64,000 nt of DNA from Rotaria sordida (lineage: Eukaryota > Rotifera > Eurotatoria > Philodinida > Philodinidae): positions 1-64,000 of the forward strand of contig CAJNOL010000430.1 of NCBI GenBank assembly GCA_905250125.1, written 5' to 3'. The translations under genes were made by a program, and so were the position numbers. Shown here piece after piece: positions 11,591-21,720 of the stretch (position 1 is its first letter; every line of letters begins with the position of its first letter). The notes under the pieces were generated by a model. The model saw only the letters and a list, made by a program, of their open reading frames with translations, was not told where the DNA came from and did no database searches.

Positions 11591-12224
11591 GTTAAATAGT
11601 CTATTCAGCAATCATAGAGATTAAAGACTTTAGTTCTTTTATTGATTTTCACACTGTGACATAATGGCTAGTATAGATCGTCGCTTTCTTCAAAAACATG
11701 AACAATTTTAAAACGCATGTCAACATGCTCCCTTGATGATCTGGAAATACTCTCGCTCAAATGTGTTCGACTAGAGAAAAACTAGTCTGCACACGGTATT
11801 TAACTTGCGTTTATCGTTGATATGAGTTATATAATCCATCTCAGCAGTAATATTGATCAACACTCAAAATGACAAATGATATTTAACAGACAAGTACTTT
11901 CAACGAATATTGTATCCTCTGATGAATTAAAATCGTTGAAACATTTCATTGAGTGCTAAAAGCAAATGTTTGATATAGAGCAAAGCTTTATTAATGATTC
12001 AATTGCTTTGTTGCCGATGAAAATATACTGTTTCTGCCGACAATTATTTGTCTTGTATGATTCAAGCATATTTCCATACATTTTCAATGACGCATCGATT
12101 TACTTCGTGTTTTGATCTGATCAAGTGAACATAAAATAAAATTCAGTGTGGTAATGGACACCAATTAAATTTCTAATTCCTGGTAGTTCATTTTTTTTTC
12201 ATATGAATGATCGATTAGACTGAT
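11591..12224. other. No gene seen
   Basis: AT-rich sequence without a convincing reading frame or repeat. A phrase near 11664 (aatggctagtatag) resembles a tRNA A-box but has no partner B-box. Confidence 0.4.
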
Positions 12225-12328
12225 CGGGTGTGGGTGTGGGTGCGCATGTGAGAACGTGGGTGTAGGTTCGGTGTGAATATGGGTGTTGAATAACAGACTT
12301 CCATCTACAATCCACACCCACACCTTCA
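12225..12328. repeat. Telomere-like inverted tract D
   Basis: The G-rich arm (12225-12288) starts with a clean run gggtgtgggtgtgggtg and then degenerates. The C-rich arm (12301-12328) contains ccacacccacacc. The gap is about 12 bp. It lies 30-40 bp before the Penelope-like fragment. Confidence 0.75.
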
Positions 12329-12364
12329 TCTCATAGAAAGTCCATCAAAACAAATATAGTAGAA

Positions 12365-13345
12365 AAACATGGCTACAAGAATTTTAGAAACAATACAAGA
12401 CGGACCAGATCAAAAGGAAGATTTAATGAAGGTAAAAAAACATGTTATTAAATTCGAATTATCCATTAAAAGAAATTGAAAAACTAATTAAACAAACATG
12501 TGAAGGATTTTAATCAAATACAAGAAATACTAATGATAATAATAACAACAAGAATACATTGAATCAAAATCAAAATAACAAAATGAATTGTAGTGTAATA
12601 TTATCATATATTCCTGGTATGGTAGTATTAAAAAAGAAGAATTGAAAAGAAATTAAAAATTAAATTATATTTCTCTTATCCATGCAAACTACAATCACAA
12701 TTTAATCAACCATTAAAACTTCCGTCAAAATCTGTTGTCTACCAAATTCCCTGTTCATGCAAACAAATTTACGCTGGTCAAACAAAAGTTGGTATAGATA
12801 ATCAAATGAAGCAACACGTGAAAACACTAAATGATAATGAAGATAATAGCGATTCAGACATGATTAAACATTTTCAAAAAAAGAAATTTCAATGTATATT
12901 TGATACAAATGATACCTTTATTACTGAAGAAGAAAAAGATAATTGAAAAAGACATACAAAAGAAGCAATCTATTCAATAATAAGTAAATCAATAAATACA
13001 CATGATGAAATTAATGCAGTATGGGACACCGATTTTATACAAAGAAAAAGAACAAATTCAAAGAAAAATTAAAATAAGCCAAGAAAATTATGACAAATAC
13101 AAAAGAACTAAGAAATAACAAAAAACAAGACGGTGATAGCGATATGGAAAATGATTCAATCCCGCGGTCTAGCGATTACGATTACGGTCTTATTTTTTCA
13201 TATCACTATCGAAAGAATGACTAATATTAAAGAAAAGAAAAAGAAAATTGTTTGTTTGTTCTTGTTGTATATACTTGTATATCATTTGCTTAAATCTAAT
13301 GTCTGAAGAAGTATCTTATCGAGATAAGAAATGTCAGTAATTTTT
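12365..13345 (+). mobile_element. Penelope-like retroelement fragment with GIY-YIG endonuclease
   Basis: The 3' part of a Penelope-like element (PLE) is readable across frameshifts. The end of the reverse transcriptase has DGPDQKEDL, then SNYPLKEIEKLIKQTCEGF (about 12440-12510). A connector has LSYIPG and a Lys-rich stretch (about 12600-12660). The endonuclease segment has VVYQIPCSCKQIYAGQT (about 12733-12785), which is the GIY-YIG motif area preceded by the PLE-type IPCSC. At least three breaks disrupt the frame, so it is dead. PLEs are retroelements whose GIY-YIG domain nicks target DNA. The 3' tail ends near a ctgaagaag...gaaatgtc motif (13303-13335) that recalls the hammerhead core found in PLE ends. 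Only the C-terminal third is present, consistent with 5' truncation. Confidence 0.7.
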
Positions 13346-13364
13346 TAAATAAATTTTTTAAATA

Positions 13365-13495
13365 AATTATTAATATTAAATTAAAATTAAATTAATTTAA
13401 ATCAGATTAAAAATTAAATTAATTTAAATNNNNNNNNNNAAAATTAAATTAATTTAAATCAGATTAAAAATTAAATTAATTTAAATCAGATTAAA
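13365..13495. repeat. Tandem repeat interrupted by assembly gap
   Basis: About five copies of a roughly 27-bp unit (aaattaaattaatttaaatc plus agattaa) surround ten N bases at 13430-13439. The unit itself is partly palindromic. The gap size of exactly 10 is a scaffolding placeholder, so the true copy number is unknown. Confidence 0.9.
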
Positions 13496-13869
13496 AATAA
13501 AAGAAAGGAAGAGAATTAATTCATGTCAAACAAGCGCATGGGATACGAATAAGTCAAGCACGCGCTCTTGCGTTCCTGTTTGCGCATGGTATGGTTTTAT
13601 TTACCTATATGTATATAACACTTTTTATTCATGACATCGCTATTGCAAACGTACGTTCACGCAGAATTGCGCTGTAATTGAAGCGTATCGAATACATAAA
13701 TTAGTAATAGGGCGTACATAATAATAGATAGTCTTCATCATTGATAGCTCACTTTATGTCATGATCAATGAATCATTCAACAGTATATATATACGTTTGT
13801 GAAACTTATTAACGTCAGAGCACATCTGTATGTAAATCACTCTTTCTTGTATGTCTATATTAATGTTCA
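13496..13869. other. Upstream region of the esterase gene
   Basis: No gene is seen. A TATATATA stretch (about 13785-13793) lies 75-85 bp before the esterase start codon and could serve as a TATA element. The segment 13540-13700 is less AT-rich than its surroundings but has no reading frame that I can support. Confidence 0.3.
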
Positions 13870-14859
13870 ATGAGATCGATACTGTTCATCTCTGTATTTT
13901 CTCTTTATCCTCTTTCAATTATTCTGACTGTATCCGACGGAACAAGCTCAACACAATGTTCACAGTATGGTGATCCACCAGTTTCATCTAGTGGATCGAT
14001 GCTCAATTACAACGAGATGGTTCAAGTGTGTCAAAATATATCGGGACAACTGCTTACTTTCGCGGATAGCAATAATGAAGCGCGTTGTGCATGTCTCGTT
14101 GTCACATCCTCATCAACAACGTTGCCTCTAGTCGTCTGGCTTCAACCGTCGGTTGTTTATCCAACGTCAGTGTACAATACGAATTTCATAGCCGAAGCAT
14201 CTACTGCCAAACTGATGGGTACGATGAGCGGTCCATCTGGCTATCATTTACTACTTTCAGCTGCTCGAGTAACGAAAAATTTCGAGTGTGGTGCTATCAA
14301 TTGTATTGCCTGGGACACTTGGTATCGAAACTTTAACCGATCTAATCCGAAGATGAATGTCGATGTTGAGACAATCGACTATTTCATTAATTATGTGGTC
14401 TATCATATGTCCAATCTTCATGTCGATCCCTCTCGTGTGTTTCTATCCGGTTGGAGCAATGGGGCCTCGATGGCATTGCTATATGCACTCAATACACCTA
14501 ACATTGCTGCTGTAGCCGTATATTCATCGACAAATCCTTATCAAAATGACAATGATCCATGCCCACAAACACCCTATGCATCGCAATGCACATCAGTGCT
14601 TGATTTGGTCAATGTATGCGATTCTACTGGTATTTGTCTAGGGGCCGGAGAATTCATTGCTGAGTTGAATAATCGTTATAGAAATCAACTGACTGCTAAA
14701 TTCATCACAATCAATGGGTATTCTCTTCCTACGCCGACGTCGACGCCGACATGTGTGAACTGTTCAGAAGCAGTAGGTTTGCTTAATCACGGTCGATGGC
14801 CAGTGAACCTTAACAATCAGATATTCTATGCCTTCTTTCGAAACTATACATCGCACTGA
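13870..14859 (+). CDS. Secreted PHB-depolymerase-type esterase (alpha/beta hydrolase)
   Basis: This intronless 329-residue protein starts with a signal peptide (residues 1 to about 22, hydrophobic SILFISVFSLYPLSIILTV), so it is secreted or enters the lysosome. The catalytic fold is an alpha/beta hydrolase. LPLVVWLQPS (85-94) is the strand with the oxyanion region, and DPSRVFLSGWSNGASMALL (186-204) contains the nucleophile elbow G-W-S-N-G with Ser196. The C-terminal NHGRWP supplies a plausible catalytic His307. The catalytic Asp is less certain (Asp246 or Asp251). Even Cys spacing suggests disulfides. Related bacterial and fungal enzymes cleave polyhydroxybutyrate or feruloyl/acetyl esters; the real substrate here is unknown. 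Lack of introns and the bacterial/fungal family fit horizontal acquisition, which is common in bdelloids. The start is the only ATG before the signal peptide. Confidence 0.8.
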   Translation: MRSILFISVFSLYPLSIILTVSDGTSSTQCSQYGDPPVSSSGSMLNYNEMVQVCQNISGQLLTFADSNNEARCACLVVTSSSTTLPLVVWLQPSVVYPTSVYNTNFIAEASTAKLMGTMSGPSGYHLLLSAARVTKNFECGAINCIAWDTWYRNFNRSNPKMNVDVETIDYFINYVVYHMSNLHVDPSRVFLSGWSNGASMALLYALNTPNIAAVAVYSSTNPYQNDNDPCPQTPYASQCTSVLDLVNVCDSTGICLGAGEFIAELNNRYRNQLTAKFITINGYSLPTPTSTPTCVNCSEAVGLLNHGRWPVNLNNQIFYAFFRNYTSH

Positions 14860-15076
14860 TAGTATTTACAGATGATGCCTAAAAAAAGTATCGTGAATTG
14901 CTCTGATCCAATTATTTGCTATTCTTTTTCTGATATTTTTGTAAAAGTTGTTAGTTGTTCCGTTTCTAAATACAAAGACTATAATTATGAGGGTAAATAC
15001 TGAATACAGAGAGGTGGAATTTCCTTATCTTCACTGTGTTTTAGTCTGTATTAAACGAGGCATATTTCAACATAGG

Positions 15077-15152
15077 GGCAAAAATGGTAGAAGACGCTTG
15101 ATTGTGAATCAATGACTGTGATTATCAAATGTTATTCGAATCAACAAGTGCC
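15077..15152 (+). other. tRNA-His-like relic
   Basis: This 76-nt stretch has tRNA features: matching ends GGCA and TGCC, an A-box-like tggtagaagacgc, an anticodon arm CTTGA-TTGTGAA-TCAAT (anticodon GTG, His) and a T arm whose loop is TTCGAAT. Both arms have a mismatch and the variable region is far too long (about 16 nt), so a working tRNA is unlikely. It abuts telomere-like tract E directly. It could be a degenerate tRNA copy or a chance resemblance. Confidence 0.3.
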
Positions 15153-15229
15153 GAGTGTGGGTGTGGGTGTGGGTGTTAAAGATTATAATTCCAACACCAG
15201 CACGGTACCCACATACACATCCACACTCA
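15153..15229. repeat. Telomere-like inverted tract E
   Basis: The G-rich arm 15153-15177 has the cleanest hexamer run of the window (gtgtgggtgtgggtgtgggt). The C-rich arm 15192-15229 is degenerate (acccacatacacatccacac). It lies about 295 bp after the stop of the esterase gene. Confidence 0.8.
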
Positions 15230-15509
15230 TATAAAAAAGTATTTTATTCAATTGTAATGAAAATGCAAAATGAAATCGTTATTTATCTTCTTGATATCTT
15301 ACGTAATTGCACGATTTGTTAATGATGGTGGTGTGTTTGATGAATTTTTTCGTCGATATAAAAAATAATCAAGATTTGAAATTATATAAAGACTAAATAA
15401 TACCAATATGTAAACAATTAAAAGTGCTGGAAAATGATTTGGATTAAGATCTTTTACAAAGCTTAAAAAATATTCGAAAAGGATTTAAATGTAACATGCA
15501 ATTTCGATA
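15230..15509. other. AT-rich spacer
   Basis: Nothing recognisable between tracts E and F. Confidence 0.4.
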
Positions 15510-15549
15510 GTGGATGTGTGGGTATGGATCTTTTGTTCGCCCACATCCG
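15510..15549. repeat. Telomere-like inverted tract F
   Basis: The G-rich gtggatgtgtgggtatgg (15510-15528) and the C-rich gcccacatccga (15539-15549) form a short hairpin-capable pair. It lies about 185 bp downstream of the F-box gene stop codon. Confidence 0.6.
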
Positions 15550-15734
15550 AGCTCAGTGAAACAGTCTTACTGTAATCTTATTGAAGAAATCGATCAATAA
15601 AATCATCTCAGCTTATTCGTACTTGAATACCATCCTCATCTCTCAAAAAAAAACCAAAAACTTGATATCCTAAATGATACGATAGTTATAATTATTCTCA
15701 TATAAAAATATAATCATATTTAAAACATCACGGA

Positions 15735-17414
15735 TTAGTCAATCCACACGCAAAGTGAAGATGTATGAAAGCAATATGTACCATCAGTACAGACGTTATT
15801 CTCTTTCAAATATATATCCATTATCGGCAGAGATGTTTTGAAAGATTGATTCCAACGAATAGTTGCGCTAGTCAATTGATGAAATCCATTAAAAATTCGA
15901 AAAATATCATTTTGTTCTTTGACGTACAAAGAAACATATTCTAATTTTGGAAATGTCTGACAGATTTGATCAATATCATTACTAAGTATGGTATCTTCCA
16001 CATATAAATGTTTTATTTGTTCATATTTATTTAGCTCATCTGAAAACGAATTGATAATTTGCATTAATGTTCTACGATGAATAGTTAATTGATAAATGTT
16101 TGATGCTACTTGTAAAAGATCATTAAATGGCTTAGGTTGTATTGAAGATCTCAATGTTAGATGATGAACAGATAATAAATTGATAAATTTTGTCAATTGA
16201 TCAACGTTATCAATGTTACATTCGAGCGATAAAGTTTGGACATGTTTGAAGGGTGATGAAACGAGAACTGGTGAAGGACAATCCCATATTCGTAATTGTG
16301 TACAATTATCATCAAATGAATAAGAAGTTATTGAATAATTAATAAAACCTTCACCTAGTGGATACAATTGATCAGTTGGAGAAAAATAAGGCACAGAGAA
16401 TAGTCTTGCACATGATTGAGTCGAAGTTGAGATTAAACAAGCCATGTGCCAATGTTTTTCATTTGTCCAAAATGAATTTTGAAATGGTATAAGTACATCA
16501 TCACCAGTCATATTATTTTCTTCAGGTGTTATATTCAATGCAAATTCAGTTAGATATGGTAATTTTGTTTTAATTAATATTTCCCATCGTCTTCCATCAA
16601 GCAAAGCTAATTCACCTGATGTTTCAAATATGAAACGTTTCAATGATTTAGTAAGTGACAAGAAATTTTCAACTTGATTAAATGATGTCCAATGTTTTGA
16701 CTCGATAATCAAAGAATTTAAATTTGATGGAATATAATCAAATATGAATGCACCTGCATCGTATGATACTAATATCTTAAGGTACAATAGATTTGGTACC
16801 CATTGAAAAATAATCTTTAGGTCATTGAATCTACAAGAACGAATAGTCAAATGAGTGAGTTTTAATAATGGTTGTTTAAGAGTTGTTAATGTTGAACTCT
16901 TCATAAATGTCAAATATTTCAAAGAAGGTAAACTTGCCAATGTTTCAGTAATAGAACGAGAATATTTTTTACTTATTTCTATATGATAATTATATACAAT
17001 TAATGATTGAATTTGAGGATGATTTTCAAGATGTGATAACATTAAGCAAAGTAAATTAGCATTATCAATTTGAATTATATTTATTGATTGAAGATTAATA
17101 AATTGAATAAGTGGTAAAAGAGACATGAACAATTTTATTTGACCTGGTGTATGTTCATCATCAGCAAGAACAAGAGATTGAATTTGATTAGGATAGATAT
17201 GTTCACATATATAATAAAATGTTGATTTATTCATTGATTTAAAATTGAGTCGAATACGAGAATATGAATGAAGTATTGTATCAATATAGGAATTTATTTC
17301 AATGAATCCATGTAGAAGATCATTTGGTTTTAAATAATCAAATACCATATGTAAAACTTCCATGGGAAAGTAATCAAGCATACACGGCATGCTTTTAGAA
17401 AATAATTTATTCAA
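15735..17414 (-). CDS. F-box protein with a degenerate leucine-rich C-terminal region
   Basis: A single-exon 559-residue protein. The N-terminus (about residues 13-52) contains the F-box: DYFPMEVLHMVFDYLKPNDL then a hydrophobic helix ending near YSRIRLNF. F-boxes bind Skp1 and make the protein the substrate adaptor of an SCF ubiquitin ligase. The rest shows repeated hydrophobic strands every 25-30 residues (LKYLTFMKSS, LTHLTIRSCRF, LLYLKILVSYD, VQTLSLECNI, YVSLYVKEQ) that look like weak leucine-rich repeats for substrate binding. Large families of such F-box genes are typical of bdelloid genomes. The frame is intact with a TAA stop. An in-frame ATG 24 bp further in (Met9) or at Met12 could also be used. 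No target can be predicted. Confidence 0.75.
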   Translation of the reverse strand: MNKLFSKSMPCMLDYFPMEVLHMVFDYLKPNDLLHGFIEINSYIDTILHSYSRIRLNFKSMNKSTFYYICEHIYPNQIQSLVLADDEHTPGQIKLFMSLLPLIQFINLQSINIIQIDNANLLCLMLSHLENHPQIQSLIVYNYHIEISKKYSRSITETLASLPSLKYLTFMKSSTLTTLKQPLLKLTHLTIRSCRFNDLKIIFQWVPNLLYLKILVSYDAGAFIFDYIPSNLNSLIIESKHWTSFNQVENFLSLTKSLKRFIFETSGELALLDGRRWEILIKTKLPYLTEFALNITPEENNMTGDDVLIPFQNSFWTNEKHWHMACLISTSTQSCARLFSVPYFSPTDQLYPLGEGFINYSITSYSFDDNCTQLRIWDCPSPVLVSSPFKHVQTLSLECNIDNVDQLTKFINLLSVHHLTLRSSIQPKPFNDLLQVASNIYQLTIHRRTLMQIINSFSDELNKYEQIKHLYVEDTILSNDIDQICQTFPKLEYVSLYVKEQNDIFRIFNGFHQLTSATIRWNQSFKTSLPIMDIYLKENNVCTDGTYCFHTSSLCVWID

Positions 17415-17924
17415 TTAAGAAATCTAGAATTTACAAATGTATTCTTATTATACTAATCAGAAAATTGTTGATTATGATGATTAGATTTATGAAATCACAA
17501 AATTTAAATATCTGAGTTAGAGAACAGGTAAAACACAGACGACTTTGGTAAATTTATGCTTGTTGATTGTGCAATTCTATCAGAACCACTAGAAAATTAC
17601 GTTTATTTCTCTCTGAAAAATCTTTCTGTAAAAAAACAAAACTAGGTGGCGTTAATTCATGGTCAAATTTCTCTACTGTATGATAAGAAACTTTTTCAGA
17701 TCGATTCAAATTCGTCTAGACATCAACATTGAATAAATCTCATTCATTGTGTCGATGATTTTCTTGTCAGATATTATTAAACAATATGAAATCAATTCGT
17801 TAGATATTCGATTTATTTCGAAACAAAATCAAAAGCTTTTGCTTTTTATTCACCTACTTTTATATTTTTGTTGTAACAATGTTCGATATAGGCTCCTTTA
17901 ACATAGTAAATTAACCTAAAAAGT
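17415..17924. other. AT-rich, no gene seen
   Basis: Upstream region of the F-box gene. No clear promoter motif or repeat. Confidence 0.4.
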
Positions 17925-18240
17925 CGTAGTCAATTCTCCAAAGTATGATGGATTCCGTCCTGTTCGAGCTTCTCCCATTTCTATTAGACAGCATTTTTTC
18001 AAATCTTTCATTGTTAGCACTTAGTATTTTCGTGCTCACTCTTTCATGATTACCTTAATCGAAAAGTCCATTGGAACAACATTTGAACTCTTAGGTAGCC
18101 ATTCTTCAAGTGTTACAACTTGAATGTGATGCTCTTTCAAATAAACAATTGTGTCGTTGACTATGTGACCCGGTGCATTGTATGGATGAAGAATCTTGTT
18201 GTTCGTGTATCACCAGAATATAAACATAGAATATCATGCT
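17925..18240 (-). pseudogene. Mariner-type transposase relic
   Basis: On the minus strand, about 100 codons recall the C-terminal catalytic part of a Tc1/mariner transposase. A QQD-like start is followed by KEHHIQVVTLEEWLPKSS, then PMDFSIKVIMKE where active proteins have the conserved aspartate region (S/P-P-D-L-x-P-x-D-Y), and then LKKCCLIEMGEARTGRNP. Stops occur within it. It is only a fragment; no terminal repeats are visible. Confidence 0.5.
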
Positions 18241-18888
18241 CAATCTCAATGCTTTTAAAATGTGTCCAATGTAGTATATTGACTAGTAATGATTACGCCA
18301 TATTCAAAGAAATTAAATTTGAAACTGGTTGAATTTTTTTCAACTGGTGAAAAATCGGTACATTTAAATGTATAAATTAACATTCTAGTTCTTTTGAAAA
18401 AAAGTTTATTAGTACAGTTCAACGAAGACATACAATGTGAAACTTCTATAACGATTGTAGTTTCTAATAGTAACAATTTCTATTTTAATTTGTAGCGTTT
18501 CATGTATGCTAACGCAAAGAACGATAGAAGAACTATTTCAAAACTTTTCATCTATTAACTCACAATAACTGATATTGAACAGCATCTATGTTTTTTTTTT
18601 GGTTGAAATTTCTGACAATCAGTTAAAAGTATCCCACAAAAGTGAGCTCAAAATTTCGACGTGGAACATCTTTAATTTATAGTGAATTTCACTTCGAATG
18701 GCTAACTTATTTTTCGTAACCGTAATCAGTACATTCAGTATGATTCGAAGCTCTTAGAGCTGCAATTTTGATGACAAGTACAAAATATTTTAGTTGGAAA
18801 CTTTCGCACTCATATTTCTAAACTGTTAAAACTGTGAATGTTGATAAAAATGAATAAAATAGACCACTTTCAGTATCTTAAAACTTTA
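18241..18888. other. No gene seen
   Basis: AT-rich sequence with short frames only. It may contain further mariner debris but I cannot show it. Confidence 0.35.
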
Positions 18889-19160
18889 TCAAATATCGGT
18901 AAAAACTGATTGGTTTCTGGGTTCATGATAATTTCCTGATAATTTATTAAGATTCAGTAAACTTGATGTAACAGCATGAGAAGAAGCTTGAGTTACAAGA
19001 GATATTTCACTATTTTGATCTTGTAAGTTTGTTGAACAATCAGTAAAATTAATTAAAGAAATTTCTCTAGTTGAAAGAGATTATGTTTACGCTTTTGCTT
19101 TTTTTGTAAAATATTGAAGCGTTGGTTCAGTCGATCCTTTCGATGATATTGATTGATTCT
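18889..19160 (-). pseudogene. Coding remnant, possibly from a transposase N-terminus
   Basis: On the minus strand, SKGSTEPTLQYFTKKAK (about 19090-19145) is followed after a break by a frame ending at TGA (18889-18891). That frame contains SLINFTDCSTNLQD and LVTQASSHAVTSSLLNLNKL. The first piece recalls the short basic PTLxxFFxKK stretch at the start of some hAT/BED-type transposases. No domain can be confirmed. Confidence 0.3.
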
Positions 19161-20068
19161 AAACTAGAATATTGGCACTGCTACTACACTCAAAAGAAAG
19201 TACTTTTTCTATTATTAATATTTATATCAATATGAAATCACATTTTAATTAGTAATAAGGAAGAATATTATCATAATCATCTCTCGTTCCGATAGATTTA
19301 TGATGTTGAATGTAATGCGTGTATATAATAGGAAAGCTCCAAATTCGGATAAGTATATAAATGAACACTTTTCAGATTAAATTTTACTGGAGCCTTAATA
19401 ATAATCATTACAGATGTATTTCACTCGATTAAATGGAGTGAATGATAATATGATAAAAGAGAAGAAGTTTGCTGGAATGTAACTAGTTTCGTTGTCATTT
19501 AATCATATAATTATAGGATTGACCTAGTTTGCATACCAGTTTATGTAATAAATAAAATACAAGATATTGCTAAGAGCCATAACAAAATGCTTACACGTTC
19601 GATCGTCCTTGACTAGAATCATCGATTCAATACCGACAGTATTCTCACAACAACAAGAACACTTATCACTAATATAAAATCATCTTTTAACAGTGAGTTA
19701 ATACTTAAAATTTTCTTTTTATTATTATATTAATCATAAAAATGACTAGAGTCAAATTGATAGTATTCTAATAGATATTTACAAATAATTAATGATAACT
19801 TATTTATTTTTATCAAAGATCTAAGAGAAATTTTATTCATTTGTCTTAACAAATATAGTTTTCCTAAATTAGAAATGAAGTGAAATTTCTTTCGAAAAAT
19901 CTTCCAACTAATATCAGAATGGTATGAAAGAAAAACTAAAACAAAAAAAAGAAATAAATTGTAATTTCATTTTTTAGAATAAGGAATTTCAATTTGTACC
20001 ATCATTGGTATGTTTACTTTAATAGGAAATGTCAAAAAGTTCTTGACAATGGTTCATCATATCAATTA
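19161..20068. other. AT-rich, no gene seen
   Basis: No supportable reading frame, repeat or RNA. Confidence 0.4.
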
Positions 20069-20246
20069 CAGCGGTGGATCTAGAAATCTTTCAATATGGG
20101 GCGACTATTCACATAAAATGTATTTTGAAGCTCTATAAAGGTAGTTTCAGCTCCATTTTAAGCGTTTTCTTCTAGAAAAACCTGGTTTTTCGTTCTGTCG
20201 ATATGGGGCGATCGCCCCAAGTGCCCTCCTCCTAAATCCGCCACTG
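20069..20246. mobile_element. hAT-type MITE, 178 bp
   Basis: The ends CAGCGGTGGATCTAG and CTAAATCCGCCACTG are inverted repeats of the CAGTGGCGGAT class widely seen in hAT elements. The inner arms continue (atggggcga / gatcgcccca near 20208-20220). The flanks atcaatta and tatcaact give an imperfect 8-bp target duplication. It has no coding capacity and is non-autonomous. Confidence 0.7.
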
Positions 20247-20774
20247 TATCAACTATCATCTCAAATAAACTATATATTTGACAATTAATTTCTTTGTTTT
20301 ATTTGAATTTTTCTTTTGATTAGTTTTAACTCGAAAAACAAAACAAAATATGGAATTGATTGATCTTGCTTATAAATCAATTTCGTTTGACGATCTACAA
20401 CAGTATTACAACAGGTAACGATAAATGACCGATCCGATAGAGGATTCCTTACCGGTCGGTGTAGATTTTTTCAGGATTTTCCACGTTGTTTTTTTTTTCA
20501 GAAAATTAATCATAGAGATGTTTTTTTGCCAAATTAAACCAGTTTTACTGATTTCGATGACTATTTCTATGGGAAAACATGCATTAGAATATTTCTATCA
20601 AGTAAATATTCATGAAAATACCCGTAATATATTATATCAAATCACCTCAATATCAAGTTAATATTATCGAAACAAAATGGAATTACTATGCGTCATTGTA
20701 ATTTCTTACATGTTTATATTCAGTTGGTATTATTTATACTGTATCTTTCACAGAGATGAAATATCTATTTAAGG
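20247..20774. other. No gene seen
   Basis: The open frame 20425-20661 has no recognisable domain, and its T-rich stretches suggest chance. Confidence 0.35.
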
Positions 20775-21068
20775 AATCCAAAGGAGAAAAAGCGAAAACT
20801 GCATACTTCAAGAGTATGTCAACTCTAATATCAACATGTGTCACGAGCATATTAGTTTGAGTTCATTTTATATAAGTCTGTCTGACACTAAAGTCTAAAT
20901 ACTTCATTGTACTTGAAGATTTGACCATTACTGAAGTACGATGAAGTACTTGAGCTTTATTGACAGATAGACTTATAAAATGAGCTCAAACTAATACACT
21001 CGTAACACACGTTAATAGTAGCTTTGACATGCTCTTGAAGAACGAAATTTTCACTTTTTTCCGCTTGG
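20775..21068. mobile_element. Fold-back element, about 295 bp
   Basis: Left (20775-20930) and right (20930-21068) halves are inverted copies, for example cttcaagagtatgtcaa with ttgacatgctcttgaag, and ttagtttgagttcatttta with its complement near 20976. There is almost no loop, so the single strand could form a full hairpin. The centre contains short aagtacttcaagtac-like units. No gene. Confidence 0.75.
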
Positions 21069-21720
21069 GCAAACCTCATCATCTATATGACAAACCATCA
21101 CAGAACAAAAACCAGTATGTTGGAAAATCCGTTAGGCTGTTACTAACTTATCGAAATCTCTGTCACATCGTGTAGAAGTACCAAACCTTCGGAAAAATTA
21201 TATTCATTTTCATAGCTTTGTTATGATCGTTGTTGATGATTCATTCTATTTGCCTTATGATTGATAGATCGATCGAACATCGTTGAGTAGATATTGTGTA
21301 CTGAGTAATTTAACGGTGATGTTTTTGCTATATATATTTATTTTTCGTAAACTATTTTTTTTTCGAATTAAAAGAGAAAGTTTCTTTCTTTACCAATTCT
21401 ACCTGCCTTCTATAAATAAGATTTTAAAAAAAATTTTTAAAGATAATGTGTCTTGAAGAATATGAACAAGATATCAAAGGTGAAGATTTCCATTCAAAAA
21501 TTCTTCCATATAGATAATCATCATCTTATTCATATGACATATCAAATAAAACTGAATATTTTCTAGATTATTTTTAAGAAAAATTTTTTGATGAGTTTTT
21601 AAAAAAAATCTTGATTTTATTATTTATTAATGTAAGAGAATCTTGTTCAATGCATAAAAAATGATTTATTTTAGTTTGAAAAATACTTTCATGTTCGCAA
21701 TAGAGTTGAACTTTTATTTT
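21069..21720. other. AT-rich, no gene seen
   Basis: No supported feature apart from being the 3' flank of the small gene that ends at 21721. Confidence 0.4.

Noticed and set aside
11664..11690. Possible tRNA A-box
   Set aside because: No B-box or cloverleaf partner within 100 bp.
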